From CAZFMJ01 sp964520045 (GTDB lineage Bacteria > Elusimicrobiota > Elusimicrobia > Elusimicrobiales > CAZFMJ01): a DNA stretch of 20,383 nucleotides. Positions within the stretch are counted from its first letter, which is position 1, and each line of letters opens with the position of its first letter. The stretch spans positions 1 to 20,383 of the forward strand of contig CAZFMJ010000051.1 in NCBI GenBank assembly GCA_964520045.1, written 5' to 3'. The translations under genes and the position numbers were made by a program. The notes below the pieces were generated by a model that saw nothing but the letters and a program-made list of their open reading frames with translations, was not told where the DNA came from and made no database searches. Positions 1-8,154 of this stretch are shown here, piece after piece.

Positions 1-68
1 CGGCTCGGCTCAAAATCGACAGGCCAAATGACCAGTTATTTATTGGACACTACACTAGCGCAAGGAAT

Positions 69-98
69 TTGACTTGATACCATATAACTCTGTATATT
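69..98 (+). promoter_or_regulatory. Putative sigma70-type promoter of pal-cpoB-tolB
   Basis: TTGACT at 69-74 and TATATT at 93-98 are separated by 18 bp, close to the sigma70 consensus. The predicted transcript starts near 105 and leaves a leader of about 40 nt before the pal ATG at 145. A GAGG ribosome-binding site lies about 9 nt before that ATG. Bases 1-68 hold no gene I can support. They may contain the tail of an upstream gene, since two forward frames are open from the window edge, but neither tail is recognisable. Confidence 0.5.
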
Positions 99-144
99 AG
101 TACGTGGCATCCGACATATACATTATTACCAGCGAGGTTACAAA

Positions 145-726
145 ATGAAACTGAACTTATTAAGGAATACGGCAATAATCATGTCCCTCAGCGTATTTTT
201 TTGCGCATGCGCGAAAAAACAGGTCAAAAAGGACAAAACTCCCGGCCAAACTACGCCGACCGCCGAAGAATCCATAATTCAGCCTGAAGACGAAATTTCA
301 GAAGCGGATATCCGCGGAGACAAATTCACCGCAAGCGACGTCATCGCGCCCGTGCTGTTTGTATACGACAAATATACGCTTTCGGAAGAGGCCCGCGCCG
401 TCATCCAGAAAAATGCCGAACAGCTCAGAAATCATGACGAATGGGAAATAATCGTCGAAGGCAACTGCGATGAACGCGGCACCATAGAGTATAACCTCGG
501 ACTCGGACAGAAAAGAGCAAAAGAGACGCGCGATTATTACGTAAGGCTCGGCATACGGGGCTCCCGCATAGGCACGATTTCTTACGGGAAAGAACGCCCG
601 GTCTGCTATGAAGCCACGGAATCATGCTGGACCAAAAACCGCAGGGCGGACACAAAGATAAGGCTGAGATCGTCAGCCGCCGCAAAAGCATCCAACCCGA
701 AAACGCAGCAAACCAGCTCAGATTAA
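145..726 (+). CDS. pal: Peptidoglycan-associated lipoprotein Pal
   Basis: Outer-membrane lipoprotein that binds peptidoglycan through an OmpA-like domain and works with TolB in the Tol-Pal envelope complex. The N-terminus is a short hydrophobic signal ending FFCAC, so Cys22 (or Cys20) is the likely lipidated residue, although the lipobox is imperfect. A polar, proline- and glutamate-rich linker covers about residues 23-60. The OmpA domain spans about 65-175 and carries the Pal hallmarks EGNCDERGT, YNLGLGQKRA and NRRADTKIR. At 193 residues it is slightly longer than typical Pal. It is first in a three-gene + strand cluster: cpoB follows after 6 bp and tolB closes it. Function is secure from family motifs; lipidation is inferred. 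Confidence 0.93.
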   Translation: MKLNLLRNTAIIMSLSVFFCACAKKQVKKDKTPGQTTPTAEESIIQPEDEISEADIRGDKFTASDVIAPVLFVYDKYTLSEEARAVIQKNAEQLRNHDEWEIIVEGNCDERGTIEYNLGLGQKRAKETRDYYVRLGIRGSRIGTISYGKERPVCYEATESCWTKNRRADTKIRLRSSAAAKASNPKTQQTSSD

Positions 727-732
727 AAACTT

Positions 733-1560
733 ATGGCCCGAACAATCTCCCGCCGGCGCCGCCGGTTTTCAGGCTTGCCCGCCGCCGCAGGCATAATCAT
801 TTTTTCATGCCTTGCCTGCGGCTGTCTGGCCACCCAGCAGGATGTGCTTCAGCTTGAAAGCCAGCTGGACGAACTTCAATCCACAATAAAAAATATGCAG
901 AAAAATCAGGCCGACCTTGCGGTAAAAATGGATAATCTTTCGGCCGACCTTGTATCTTTTTCCGAAAATCTCAAAGATTCCACCGAACCCATCTACAAAC
1001 TTTCCGAGAAGCTGGACGACCTTGAGACCAAAATGGGCCAGAAAGTGACGGCATTGGGAAACACCATAAAAAAAGAACAGGAAGCTGCGGAAATAGCATT
1101 ACTGCCCAGCAAGATATATCATGACGCTTATATAAATCTCGCGAGAAAAAATTACGACGTGGCCGCGCAGGGATTTCAGCTTTATCTTGAAAAATACCCT
1201 GACGGGGAAATGGTGGAAAATTCCTATTACAATTTAGGAGAAGCTTTTTCTGCGCAGGGAAAATGGCAGGACTCCGCCTTAGCATACGCAAATATTCTTG
1301 ATAAATTCAGAAACAGCGGCCAAACGCCGGTGGTAAGACTCAAATACGCTGCGGCTCTGCTGAAAACGCCGGGAAACCACAAAGACGAGGCGGAACGGTA
1401 TCTCCAATCCATAATAAACGATTTTCCCAATACTCCTCAGGCGAAACTAGCCGAAGAACAGCTGGAATCGCTTACGCCAAAACCGCAGAAAAACAAAAAA
1501 CAGGCCAAGCCCGGCAAAACAACGCCCAAAAGCGGACAATCATACTCATCTCCGGAATAA
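733..1560 (+). CDS. cpoB: Tol-Pal accessory protein CpoB/YbgF (coiled coil plus TPR)
   Basis: Periplasmic partner of the Tol-Pal system; in E. coli CpoB coordinates Tol with peptidoglycan synthesis at division. An Arg-rich start (SRRRRRF) leads into a hydrophobic signal ending CLACGC, so export is clear and lipidation at Cys31 is possible; E. coli CpoB is not a lipoprotein. A heptad-like coiled coil covers about residues 40-115, as in the YbgF trimerisation region. A TPR-type region follows, with YHDAYINLARKNYDVAAQGF and YLEKYPDGEMVENSYYNLGE as the typical repeats. The last 30 residues are Lys/Pro-rich and probably disordered. The start codon lies 6 bp after the pal stop and the ribosome-binding site is weak, which suggests translational coupling. 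Confidence 0.88.
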   Translation: MARTISRRRRRFSGLPAAAGIIIFSCLACGCLATQQDVLQLESQLDELQSTIKNMQKNQADLAVKMDNLSADLVSFSENLKDSTEPIYKLSEKLDDLETKMGQKVTALGNTIKKEQEAAEIALLPSKIYHDAYINLARKNYDVAAQGFQLYLEKYPDGEMVENSYYNLGEAFSAQGKWQDSALAYANILDKFRNSGQTPVVRLKYAAALLKTPGNHKDEAERYLQSIINDFPNTPQAKLAEEQLESLTPKPQKNKKQAKPGKTTPKSGQSYSSPE

Positions 1561-1572
1561 TTTAGGATTACA

Positions 1573-2868
1573 ATGAAAATATTTTTCGCCCCCCTGCTTT
1601 TGTCTTCATTTCTGGCGGCTTTTGCCTGCGCGGAAACGAATATATATCTCGGCATCTCCTCTTCAGGCAAAGACAAAGAAAAACTGGTAATGGGCCTGCC
1701 CTTGTTTATGCCGGAAAGGCCGGGGAGCAAAGAAGACGCGCTGTTCGCCGGACGAATACGAAACATCATCAGGGCGGATCTGATGTTTTCCCGGTATTTT
1801 GAAATAGCGGAAAACGGCCCCGCTCTCAATACCGCGGAACCGGTCGATAAACTTATGGAGGAGTGGAAGAAACTTGGATGCCAGCATATCCTGACGGGAA
1901 AAGCCGCCGATCTTGGCGCCGGCTGGACCATCTCGGCGAATGTTTACGATTTAGGCCGGATGGAAGCCGTGATTGAAAAATATTACAGAGGCGAGGGAAT
2001 AAATATAAGCCGCGCCGCGCATATGTTTTCCGACGAAACAGTCTGGCGGCTTACAGGCAAGCCGGGAATAGCTCACACAAGAATAGCCTTTTCCAACGAC
2101 CAGACAGGCAAAAAAGAAATCTACATAATGGATTATGACGGCGCGAATATAACCAAACTCACCAGCGACGGCGATATGGCTCTTCTTCCCAGATGGTCTG
2201 CCGACGGAGCCAAAATATACTACACCACATACCGCTACGGCAATCCCGACATGTTCGAGATAAACCTTAAACAGGGGAAAGTAAAGCCTTTTACCACGTT
2301 TCAGGGATTGAATATCCCCGGCGGGATATCTCCGGACGGTAAAAAAATGGTCATGACCCTGTCGCGCCATCACGATCCGAACATATATCTGCTGGACATG
2401 GAAACAAAAGAAATAAAACCTATAACCAATCATTCAGGGATAGACACCTCGGCCACCTATTCTCCGGACGGAAAACAGATAGCTTTTGTCTCAGACCGCA
2501 CAGGCAATCCGCAGGTGCATACTCTGGAACTGGAAAGCAGAAAGATAAAGAGGCTGACCAGACTTAACTGGTGCGATTCGCCCTCATGGTCGCCTTCGGG
2601 AGAATGGATAGTATTCGCGGGGAGAGAAAATCCGAAAGATCCGATGAATATTTACATTATTGATATAACAGGCAACCAGCTCAGAAAACTTACGAACAAC
2701 GCCGGAAATAATGAGGACCCGAGCTGGTCGCTTGACGGAAGATTTATCGCCTTTACTTCCACCCGCGGCGGCGCGAGGCAGGTATATGTCATGGATTACG
2801 ACGGAAGCGCCCAGCATCCCGTGACGGACATGAAAGGCAAGTGCTATACCCCCTCATGGAGCCCGTAA
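1573..2868 (+). CDS. tolB: Tol-Pal periplasmic beta-propeller protein TolB
   Basis: Periplasmic beta-propeller of the Tol-Pal system, which binds Pal and relays Tol energy. The signal peptide ends AFACA-ET, a signal peptidase I type site. The TolB N-terminal domain covers about residues 22-150. From about 165 to the end there are repeated PD40 propeller blades, seen as recurring SPDGKKM, SPDGKQIAF, SPSGEWIVF and SLDGRFIAF units. The length of 431 residues matches E. coli TolB (about 430). It follows cpoB by 12 bp with AGGA about 7 nt before ATG. The order pal-cpoB-tolB is a permutation of the E. coli tolB-pal-cpoB order. tolQ, tolR and tolA are not in the window. Confidence 0.93.
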   Translation: MKIFFAPLLLSSFLAAFACAETNIYLGISSSGKDKEKLVMGLPLFMPERPGSKEDALFAGRIRNIIRADLMFSRYFEIAENGPALNTAEPVDKLMEEWKKLGCQHILTGKAADLGAGWTISANVYDLGRMEAVIEKYYRGEGINISRAAHMFSDETVWRLTGKPGIAHTRIAFSNDQTGKKEIYIMDYDGANITKLTSDGDMALLPRWSADGAKIYYTTYRYGNPDMFEINLKQGKVKPFTTFQGLNIPGGISPDGKKMVMTLSRHHDPNIYLLDMETKEIKPITNHSGIDTSATYSPDGKQIAFVSDRTGNPQVHTLELESRKIKRLTRLNWCDSPSWSPSGEWIVFAGRENPKDPMNIYIIDITGNQLRKLTNNAGNNEDPSWSLDGRFIAFTSTRGGARQVYVMDYDGSAQHPVTDMKGKCYTPSWSP

Positions 2869-2878
2869 AAGGACGGTA

Positions 2879-2961
2879 GATGGAAGACGGTAAACGGTAG
2901 ACGGAAAGAAAAAAACAAAAGATGTTTTCGTTTTGCCGTCTACCGTATCCCATCTGCCATC
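2879..2961. repeat. Long imperfect foldback repeat between tolB and the FGE-like gene
   Basis: A left arm at about 2879-2907 and a right arm at about 2932-2961 are near-perfect reverse complements built on ACGGTAGACGG. The loop is A-rich on the + strand and ends in T runs. The left arm itself contains tandem ACGGTA(A/G)A units. The repeat sits between two convergent genes, where a transcribed hairpin could end transcription from both sides. The internal tandem structure also fits an interspersed repetitive element. Confidence 0.6.
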
Positions 2962-2969
2962 TTACTTCT

Positions 2970-2990
2970 GGGAGCAATTCAATTGCTCCC
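2970..2990. terminator. Perfect 10-bp stem hairpin, possible bidirectional terminator
   Basis: GGGAGCAATT, one base, then AATTGCTCCC: a perfect inverted repeat just after the stop of the minus-strand FGE-like gene (stop at 2994-2996) and about 100 bp after tolB. It lacks a long T tract on either side, so intrinsic termination is uncertain. Its place between convergent genes supports a 3'-end role. Confidence 0.45.
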
Positions 2991-2993
2991 AAT

Positions 2994-3929
2994 TTACTTC
3001 ACACAGCGGAAACCGAAATTAAAATACTTTGTATTAGGCAAATGCCTGAACCGGTAGGCGCATCTCAGACTGCTTGCTCCGTCGGATCTCAGCCAGCCGC
3101 CCCTGAGAATGCGGTCCCTGCCGGAAGACGGACCCTGCGGATTTTTTTTACCGCTCTTCTTGTAATAATCCTCTCCGTACCAATCCGAACACCATTCCCA
3201 GACATTGCCGTGCATATCATAAAGCCCGTATTGATTGGGGTTTTTCCGGCCTACAGGATGCGCATCGCTTGCCGTTTTCTCATCCGCGGGATACCAGCCG
3301 TAATCCCCTAAAACATCGGCGTCATCACCGAAACTGTATTTAGTCTCCGCCCCGCCCCTCGCGGCCTTTTCCCACTCCGCCTCAGTAGGCAGCCTTTCGC
3401 CTCTCCATTTGCAGAACGCCGCCGCATCATTCCAATCGACATTGACGACAGGATGAGCATCGCTGCTCCACGAGGGCTGCTTCGCCGCTGCGCGCTTTGT
3501 TTCCTCGGCAAAACTGCGGTATTGAGCCGCGGTCACCTCATATTTATCCATGCGGAACGCATCAAGATAGATCTTATGCCTTGGATATTCGCCGGGATTT
3601 CCTTCGCCGTCGGGAGAACCCATCCAGAATTCGCCGGCCGGGATTAAAACCGTGTCGGAAAATTTGACTTTTGTCTTGACTGCCGCTTCCGCAATTTGCG
3701 GTTCGGCGCTTTCCTTGACCGCAGACGCGTTTTGAGAGGAACTGCCGTCCGCCGCCCCGGCCTGTGTCTTTAAAACTACATTTAAATCAGGAGAATCCGC
3801 AGGCTGAGCCGCAGACGCAGATTCCGCGTTTTGGGATTGAGCGGATTTGCCGTCAACTATTTCTTCGCCGCAGCAAATCTTACCCGCCAGTGAAATCACT
3901 ACCGCCGCCAATAATATTCTTTTCAACAT
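2994..3929 (-). CDS. Exported FGE-sulfatase (SUMF1-fold) domain protein, without the canonical Cys pair
   Basis: The N-terminus (MLKRILLAAVVISLAGKICC) is a signal peptide, followed by an Ala/Ser/Gln-rich linker to about residue 92. The formylglycine-generating-enzyme/sulfatase-modifying domain covers about 94-311, with IPAGEFWMGS, DKYEVTAAQY, RLPTEAEWEKAARGG, YGLYDMHGNVWEWCSDW and RILRGGW. True FGEs have a Cys pair five residues apart after the RGGS motif. Here only Cys290 (RCAYR) remains and the first position is Ala285, so formylglycine synthesis is unlikely. Many such proteins are non-catalytic, C-type-lectin-like surface proteins. The start has a G-rich ribosome-binding site, and the gene is the last of the minus-strand run, 35 bp after tdk. 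Confidence 0.85.
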   Translation of the reverse strand: MLKRILLAAVVISLAGKICCGEEIVDGKSAQSQNAESASAAQPADSPDLNVVLKTQAGAADGSSSQNASAVKESAEPQIAEAAVKTKVKFSDTVLIPAGEFWMGSPDGEGNPGEYPRHKIYLDAFRMDKYEVTAAQYRSFAEETKRAAAKQPSWSSDAHPVVNVDWNDAAAFCKWRGERLPTEAEWEKAARGGAETKYSFGDDADVLGDYGWYPADEKTASDAHPVGRKNPNQYGLYDMHGNVWEWCSDWYGEDYYKKSGKKNPQGPSSGRDRILRGGWLRSDGASSLRCAYRFRHLPNTKYFNFGFRCVK

Positions 3930-3939
3930 ACTTTCCCCC

Positions 3940-3990
3940 TTTGTTAGTCCAGCCGTCTCGCTGTCTAGCAGCCTGACCGTCCAGCAGTCT
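3940..3990. repeat. Degenerate tandem repeat at the tdk 3' end
   Basis: On the minus strand the tdk tail and following spacer contain recurring CTGCTGGACGG, CTGCTAGACAG and GACGGCTGGAC units. The tract crosses the tdk stop codon. Composition is simple and unlike the neighbouring coding sequence. I take it for a short intergenic repeat that has grown into the gene end. Confidence 0.45.
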
Positions 3991-4555
3991 TGCTTTCTTT
4001 ATACGGCTTGAAACAGTGCCTGCACCGCGCTTCATATTTATCAGAGGCCCCCACTTCAATAAGTTTTTTACTGTGGGTAAGCCTCTGGCTGTGATTGGCG
4101 GGTCCGCCGCAGACCATGCATATGGCAAGCTGTTTGGTAACAAATTCGGCAACAGCCATAAGTTTTGCCGTATTATTAAACGGCCTGCCCCTGTAATCCT
4201 GATCAAGTCCGGCGACTATGACCCTTACTCCGGCTTTCGCCAATTTCTGGCATACCCGGATTATTCCGGAATCAAAGAAATGGATCTCATCTATGCCCAC
4301 CACGTCCGTGTCGGCCTCCACGGCTTTAAGTATATCGGAGGATTTTCTGACCGGTTTGCACGGGATCTTCGACTTATCATGCGATATTATATGATTTCTC
4401 CCGTAGCGCACGTCCAAGAAGGAGTTAAAAGCCGTCACTTTCTGCCGCGCTATTTTTGCAAGTCTGAGTCGTCTTATAAGCTCCTGGCTCTTCCCGGAAA
4501 ACATACTGCCGCATACGACCTCTATCCAGCCGGACGAAGAAGGCATGTGCATCAT
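3965..4555 (-). CDS. tdk: Thymidine kinase, type II
   Basis: Cytosolic salvage enzyme that phosphorylates thymidine to dTMP with ATP. Visible family features are the P-loop GSMFSGKS (16-23), DEIHFFD (89-95, with Glu90 as the expected catalytic base), the substrate lasso region around 120-160, and the zinc ribbon formed by CMVC (146-149) and CRHC (178-181). The length of 196 residues is normal. The ribosome-binding site GAGG lies about 8 nt before the first of three clustered ATGs; the first was chosen. It starts 13 bp after rfbB, in the same transcription direction. The last 8-9 residues (SKTAGRSGC) are encoded by a GCTGGACGG-like repetitive stretch and are probably not part of the ancestral protein. 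Confidence 0.95.
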   Translation of the reverse strand: MMHMPSSSGWIEVVCGSMFSGKSQELIRRLRLAKIARQKVTAFNSFLDVRYGRNHIISHDKSKIPCKPVRKSSDILKAVEADTDVVGIDEIHFFDSGIIRVCQKLAKAGVRVIVAGLDQDYRGRPFNNTAKLMAVAEFVTKQLAICMVCGGPANHSQRLTHSKKLIEVGASDKYEARCRHCFKPYKESKTAGRSGC

Positions 4556-4568
4556 AAAATTTCCATCC

Positions 4569-5573
4569 TCATTTTATACTATATTGCTTCTTGTAATAAT
4601 CCGCGTATTTGGACATGGACTTTAATTTTTTCCACCAGCCCTGATGTTCCCTGTACCATTGTATAGTGGCGTCCAATGCGTCTTCAAACGGGCACTCGGG
4701 CGTCCATCCTAAATCCCGCGTTATCTTTTCCGAATCAAGAGCGTAGCGCCTGTCATGCCCGGGTCTGTCCTGCACCTTTTTTATAAGCGATTCCGGCTTG
4801 CCCATTATTTTAAGCACGGTTTTCGCAAGGTTAAAATTCGTCCACTCGTTCATTGTGCCTATATTATAAGTCTCGCCGGCGAATCCCCTGTGAAGAACCG
4901 CATCCAAAGCCTTCACATGATCAAGCACATATACCCAATCTCTTACCTGAAGCCCGTCGCCGTACAAAGGAAAATCCCTATCCTGAAACGCATTGGTTAT
5001 GAGGAGGGGCAGCATTTTCTCGGGATACTGATACGGGCCGAAATTATTGGTGCATCTGGTAATAATGCACGGAACGCCGTATGTCACCCAGTAAGAGCGC
5101 GCAAGCAGATCCGAGGCGGCTTTTGAAGCGGCATAAGGGCTGTTAGGCATAAGAGCGTCGCCTTCGCCTGATTTGCCGGTTTCTTTTGAGCCATAAACCT
5201 CATCGGTGCTCACATGCACGAATCTGGAAATTTTGTGCGCCTTGGCGGACTCAAGAAGCGTTTGGGTGCCCATAACATTTGTTTTGATAAACTCCGCGGG
5301 GGCAAGTATTGACCGGTCGACATGCGTTTCCGCCGCGAAATGCACCACGGCATCGGCATTTTTCATGGCTTCGGAGACTTTTTTCCTGTCCGTTATATCA
5401 GCCTTCAGCCATTTATACCGCGGGCTTGATTTTATATCTTTAAGGTTCTCGGGATTTCCGGCATAAGTCTTTTTGTCGATATTTATTATAGTGTAAGCCG
5501 GATATTTCTCGAGAATGTGCCTTACAAAATTAGATCCTATAAATCCCAGTCCGCCCGTAACTAAAATCCTCAT
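4569..5573 (-). CDS. rfbB: dTDP-glucose 4,6-dehydratase
   Basis: Short-chain dehydrogenase family enzyme that converts dTDP-D-glucose to dTDP-4-keto-6-deoxy-D-glucose, the entry step to dTDP-rhamnose and other deoxysugars of surface polysaccharides. Visible features are the NAD-binding GGLGFIGSNF (7-16), HFAAETHVDRSI, the catalytic Thr-Asp-Glu in STDEVYG (Thr123, Asp124, Glu125), and the Tyr147/Lys151 pair in SPYAASK. TRCTNNFGPYQYPEKMLP is also typical of RmlB. At 334 residues it is complete. AAGGAG lies about 12 nt before ATG. The rest of the dTDP-rhamnose pathway (rfbA, rfbC, rfbD) is not in the window. It lies between a DUF4143 ATPase upstream and tdk downstream. Confidence 0.93.
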   Translation of the reverse strand: MRILVTGGLGFIGSNFVRHILEKYPAYTIINIDKKTYAGNPENLKDIKSSPRYKWLKADITDRKKVSEAMKNADAVVHFAAETHVDRSILAPAEFIKTNVMGTQTLLESAKAHKISRFVHVSTDEVYGSKETGKSGEGDALMPNSPYAASKAASDLLARSYWVTYGVPCIITRCTNNFGPYQYPEKMLPLLITNAFQDRDFPLYGDGLQVRDWVYVLDHVKALDAVLHRGFAGETYNIGTMNEWTNFNLAKTVLKIMGKPESLIKKVQDRPGHDRRYALDSEKITRDLGWTPECPFEDALDATIQWYREHQGWWKKLKSMSKYADYYKKQYSIK

Positions 5574-5656
5574 AATTTGCTTTCTCTCCTTTTTAATTAA
5601 ATCCGATAATAAGTTCAGGCTCGCCTTTCGGAGCCGTCAAATTTTTTTTACCGCGC

Positions 5657-7168
5657 TTATCGCAATAAAAGCAGGGCGCTTGCCGGAATCCGCACAATAC
5701 GCGGATCAGGGTCTTGCTCTGTATCCCCGCGTGTTACCAAAAGCCCAAAACTGCTCCTATTGTCTGCTTTTTCCATAAACCGCTTCAGACCCATGGTGTC
5801 CTCAACAGCATCAATGCGTTTCCTGTATTTAACTTCAACGGGGATGCGTCTGTCTCCGGCGGTAATGATAAAATCCGCTTCAGGCTCTTTTATTGTTTCG
5901 GGATAATGATTTACTGTGATCTCGTCTATATCAGACAGAAAATAGCCTATAATTCCTTCCATAAGACGGCCGGCAATCTGTGAATAATCAGGAGCAGAAT
6001 CTATCCCCTCAGGGTCTAACGGAATCTTTTCATTCAGCCATGCGGAGCGCAATGCATGATCGCATAAACATAATTTGTCATAACCTTTCCGCTTTTTCAA
6101 GCGCAGTTCAAGCGGCTGGACCAATTTTATCAGCATGGACTGATCTAAAAACCTCAAATAATACATGACGCGGTTAGCCCCGATATTCCCGCTATAAACC
6201 CTTTTAATTTCTTCCGCTAATTTCAGCGGAGCAGGATATTGCCCTGAATACCTGCAGCACATGCGGAAAACTTCTTCAAGCAGGCGCGGGTCTTTGCGTT
6301 TGCCCTTCCCCTCCCCCGCGCGCAAATCATGCTGAATAACCCTGTTTATTACGGTGTCAATAAGCAGTTTGGCGATTTCGGGCCATTTTATATCATGGCG
6401 TTCCTGCGCCGCGGGATAGCCGCCTCTCTCAGAAAACAGTTTAAATATTCTATCGCGCGCTTTTGAATATTTCCTGCCATGTTCAACCAGCTCTTTCCAG
6501 AATTCTATTTTATTAAACCCATTCCGGCCGTTGGGAAAAGAAAATGGCGGCAAATTCACATCAGACAGCCGGCCAATTTCTGAAAGCCGGAGCGGCCCTA
6601 TATTAATCTGACTGACTCTTCCGGCAAGGCTTTCTTTCCCAAGCCCTATATGCAAAGCGCTTGAACCGGTCACAAGCACACGCGCATCGTTAGTGTCAAT
6701 AAAATTTTTAACCTGTTCTGCCCAGCCGGGAAGGTTTTGGACTTCGTCAAAGAATATAAAAGCGGACCGTTTTTGGCGCGCAAGCTGGTTGAATGAAGTT
6801 TTTAAGATATTTTCCTCAAACCAGTACACGATATCAAGAATAGGCGATTTAGCGGCGAACTTAAAACTTTTCCAGTCAGGAAGCTCGTCGAATTGTATGT
6901 GGAGTATTTCATTGGGATGCGCGACGCCGTTTGACAGCATATGTTCAATAATCTGGTTTTGAATCGTGGTTTTCCCGACACGGCGCGGACCCCGTAAAAG
7001 CGTGACCGGCACCAGATTTTTTTGGAAATTATCCAAAATTAATTTAAACGGCCACCGTTTCATTTTAGGCACAGACTTGGCGGGTTTACCCTGCCACCAG
7101 GGATTATGCTCAATAAGCCGTTTTTCTATTTCCCCCGGTATAACATGCTTTGCAAATAGATTGTTCAT
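5657..7168 (-). CDS. AAA ATPase with DUF4143 domain (copy 1)
   Basis: P-loop ATPase of the widespread AAA_14/DUF4143 family, whose cellular role is not established. Walker A GPRRVGKTT is at 60-68, Walker B FIFFDEVQ at 137-144, and the sensor-like VLVTGSS at 164-170. The C-terminal half is DUF4143-like and ends in a nuclease-like pattern with Glu404, Asp432 and Glu446-x-Lys448 (PVEVKYR), resembling PD-(D/E)xK nucleases. At 503 residues it is longer than copies 2 and 3, with a roughly 45-residue N-terminal extension containing HNPWWQGKP. Its ATG overlaps the stop of the epimerase gene (ATGA), so translation is probably coupled. It interrupts two sugar-nucleotide genes, which suggests insertion into an operon. 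Confidence 0.88.
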   Translation of the reverse strand: MNNLFAKHVIPGEIEKRLIEHNPWWQGKPAKSVPKMKRWPFKLILDNFQKNLVPVTLLRGPRRVGKTTIQNQIIEHMLSNGVAHPNEILHIQFDELPDWKSFKFAAKSPILDIVYWFEENILKTSFNQLARQKRSAFIFFDEVQNLPGWAEQVKNFIDTNDARVLVTGSSALHIGLGKESLAGRVSQINIGPLRLSEIGRLSDVNLPPFSFPNGRNGFNKIEFWKELVEHGRKYSKARDRIFKLFSERGGYPAAQERHDIKWPEIAKLLIDTVINRVIQHDLRAGEGKGKRKDPRLLEEVFRMCCRYSGQYPAPLKLAEEIKRVYSGNIGANRVMYYLRFLDQSMLIKLVQPLELRLKKRKGYDKLCLCDHALRSAWLNEKIPLDPEGIDSAPDYSQIAGRLMEGIIGYFLSDIDEITVNHYPETIKEPEADFIITAGDRRIPVEVKYRKRIDAVEDTMGLKRFMEKADNRSSFGLLVTRGDTEQDPDPRIVRIPASALLLLR

Positions 7169-8154
7169 GCGGAAACTTTTATTTCCAATCTCATTCTTTT
7201 GCCGGAGAAATCAGGCTTTACAAAATGCTTCCATGTCTCAATAAGCCCATCGTTAAATCCGAATTCCGGATTATATCCCAGCTCTTTCTTCGCCAGCGAA
7301 ATGTCCGCCCATGTTCTGCGCACGTCCCCCGCCCTTTTCGGCATATAAACGCATTCAAGTTTCCTGCCCATTATGTCTTCAATAACGGCGATAAGCTCCA
7401 GCAGAGAATGGGTCTTGCCGTTTGCTATGTTATAAAACCTGCCCGCGGATTTTTTGGAAAACGCGGCTTTAATATTAGCCTGAACCACATTAGCGACATA
7501 TGTAAAATCCCGCTCCTGCCTGCCGTCCCAATGAACCTGCAGTGGTTTGCCGTTTTTAGCCAAATCCATGAACTTGGGTATCACGGCGGAATACATCGAC
7601 TCGGGATCCTGTCTCGGACCGAACACATTGAAATATCTGAGCGAAACCGTTTCAAGCCCGAAAGTCTTGGTGAAAAGCACGCAGTAATACTCTCCGGCCA
7701 GCTTGCTGGCGGCATAAGGCGAAACGGGCGCGGGGAGAAGGTTTTCCCTCTGCGGGAATATTTTGCCGTCGCCGTATAAGGAGCTGGAAGAAGCGTAAAC
7801 CAGCCTTTTCACGCCGGCATCGCGCGCTCCCACCAGCACGTTCAGCGTTCCCGTAACGTTTACATCATTGGAATCGATAGGATTGTCCACCGATTTGGGC
7901 ACTGAACGCAAAGCGGCCTGATGCAGAACATATGTCACGCCCTTCATCGCCCTTCTTACGGCCGACATATTGCGGATATCTCCGCGCAACAGTTCAACCT
8001 TGCCGGCGAAAGAAGTCATATGCTCCTTCTTGCCTGTTGAAAAATTATCAAGGATCCGCACTTTCTCGCCGCGGCGCACAAGCTCCTCGGCGATATTGGA
8101 GCCTATAAATCCCGCCCCGCCCGTAACCAGCCATAAAACGCGTTTTTTAGCCAT
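7165..8154 (-). CDS. NAD-dependent sugar-nucleotide epimerase, WbpP/GalE type
   Basis: Extended SDR enzyme, most like UDP-N-acetylglucosamine/UDP-glucose 4-epimerases. The NAD site GGAGFIG is at 12-18, DNFSTGKKEH follows the second strand, HQAALRSVPKS is the typical WbpP-like segment, and SSSSLYGD plus Tyr147/Lys151 in SPYAASK form the catalytic set. SLRYFNVFGPRQDP is a family signature near substrate binding. The length of 329 is normal. The start is supported by AAGGAG 6 nt before ATG. It begins a close-packed minus-strand run into the DUF4143 copy 1, rfbB and tdk, which points to surface glycan precursor synthesis. The exact sugar cannot be told from sequence. Confidence 0.88.
   Translation of the reverse strand: MAKKRVLWLVTGGAGFIGSNIAEELVRRGEKVRILDNFSTGKKEHMTSFAGKVELLRGDIRNMSAVRRAMKGVTYVLHQAALRSVPKSVDNPIDSNDVNVTGTLNVLVGARDAGVKRLVYASSSSLYGDGKIFPQRENLLPAPVSPYAASKLAGEYYCVLFTKTFGLETVSLRYFNVFGPRQDPESMYSAVIPKFMDLAKNGKPLQVHWDGRQERDFTYVANVVQANIKAAFSKKSAGRFYNIANGKTHSLLELIAVIEDIMGRKLECVYMPKRAGDVRRTWADISLAKKELGYNPEFGFNDGLIETWKHFVKPDFSGKRMRLEIKVSA

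Noticed and set aside
1..68. Tail of an upstream gene
   Set aside because: Two forward frames are open from the edge, but 20-25 residues without a recognisable motif do not allow a call.
5612..5650. GGCTC/GAGCC hairpin followed by a T8 run on the + strand, resembling an intrinsic terminator
   Set aside because: The genes on both sides are on the minus strand, so nothing known is transcribed toward it in that direction; the stem is only 5 bp.
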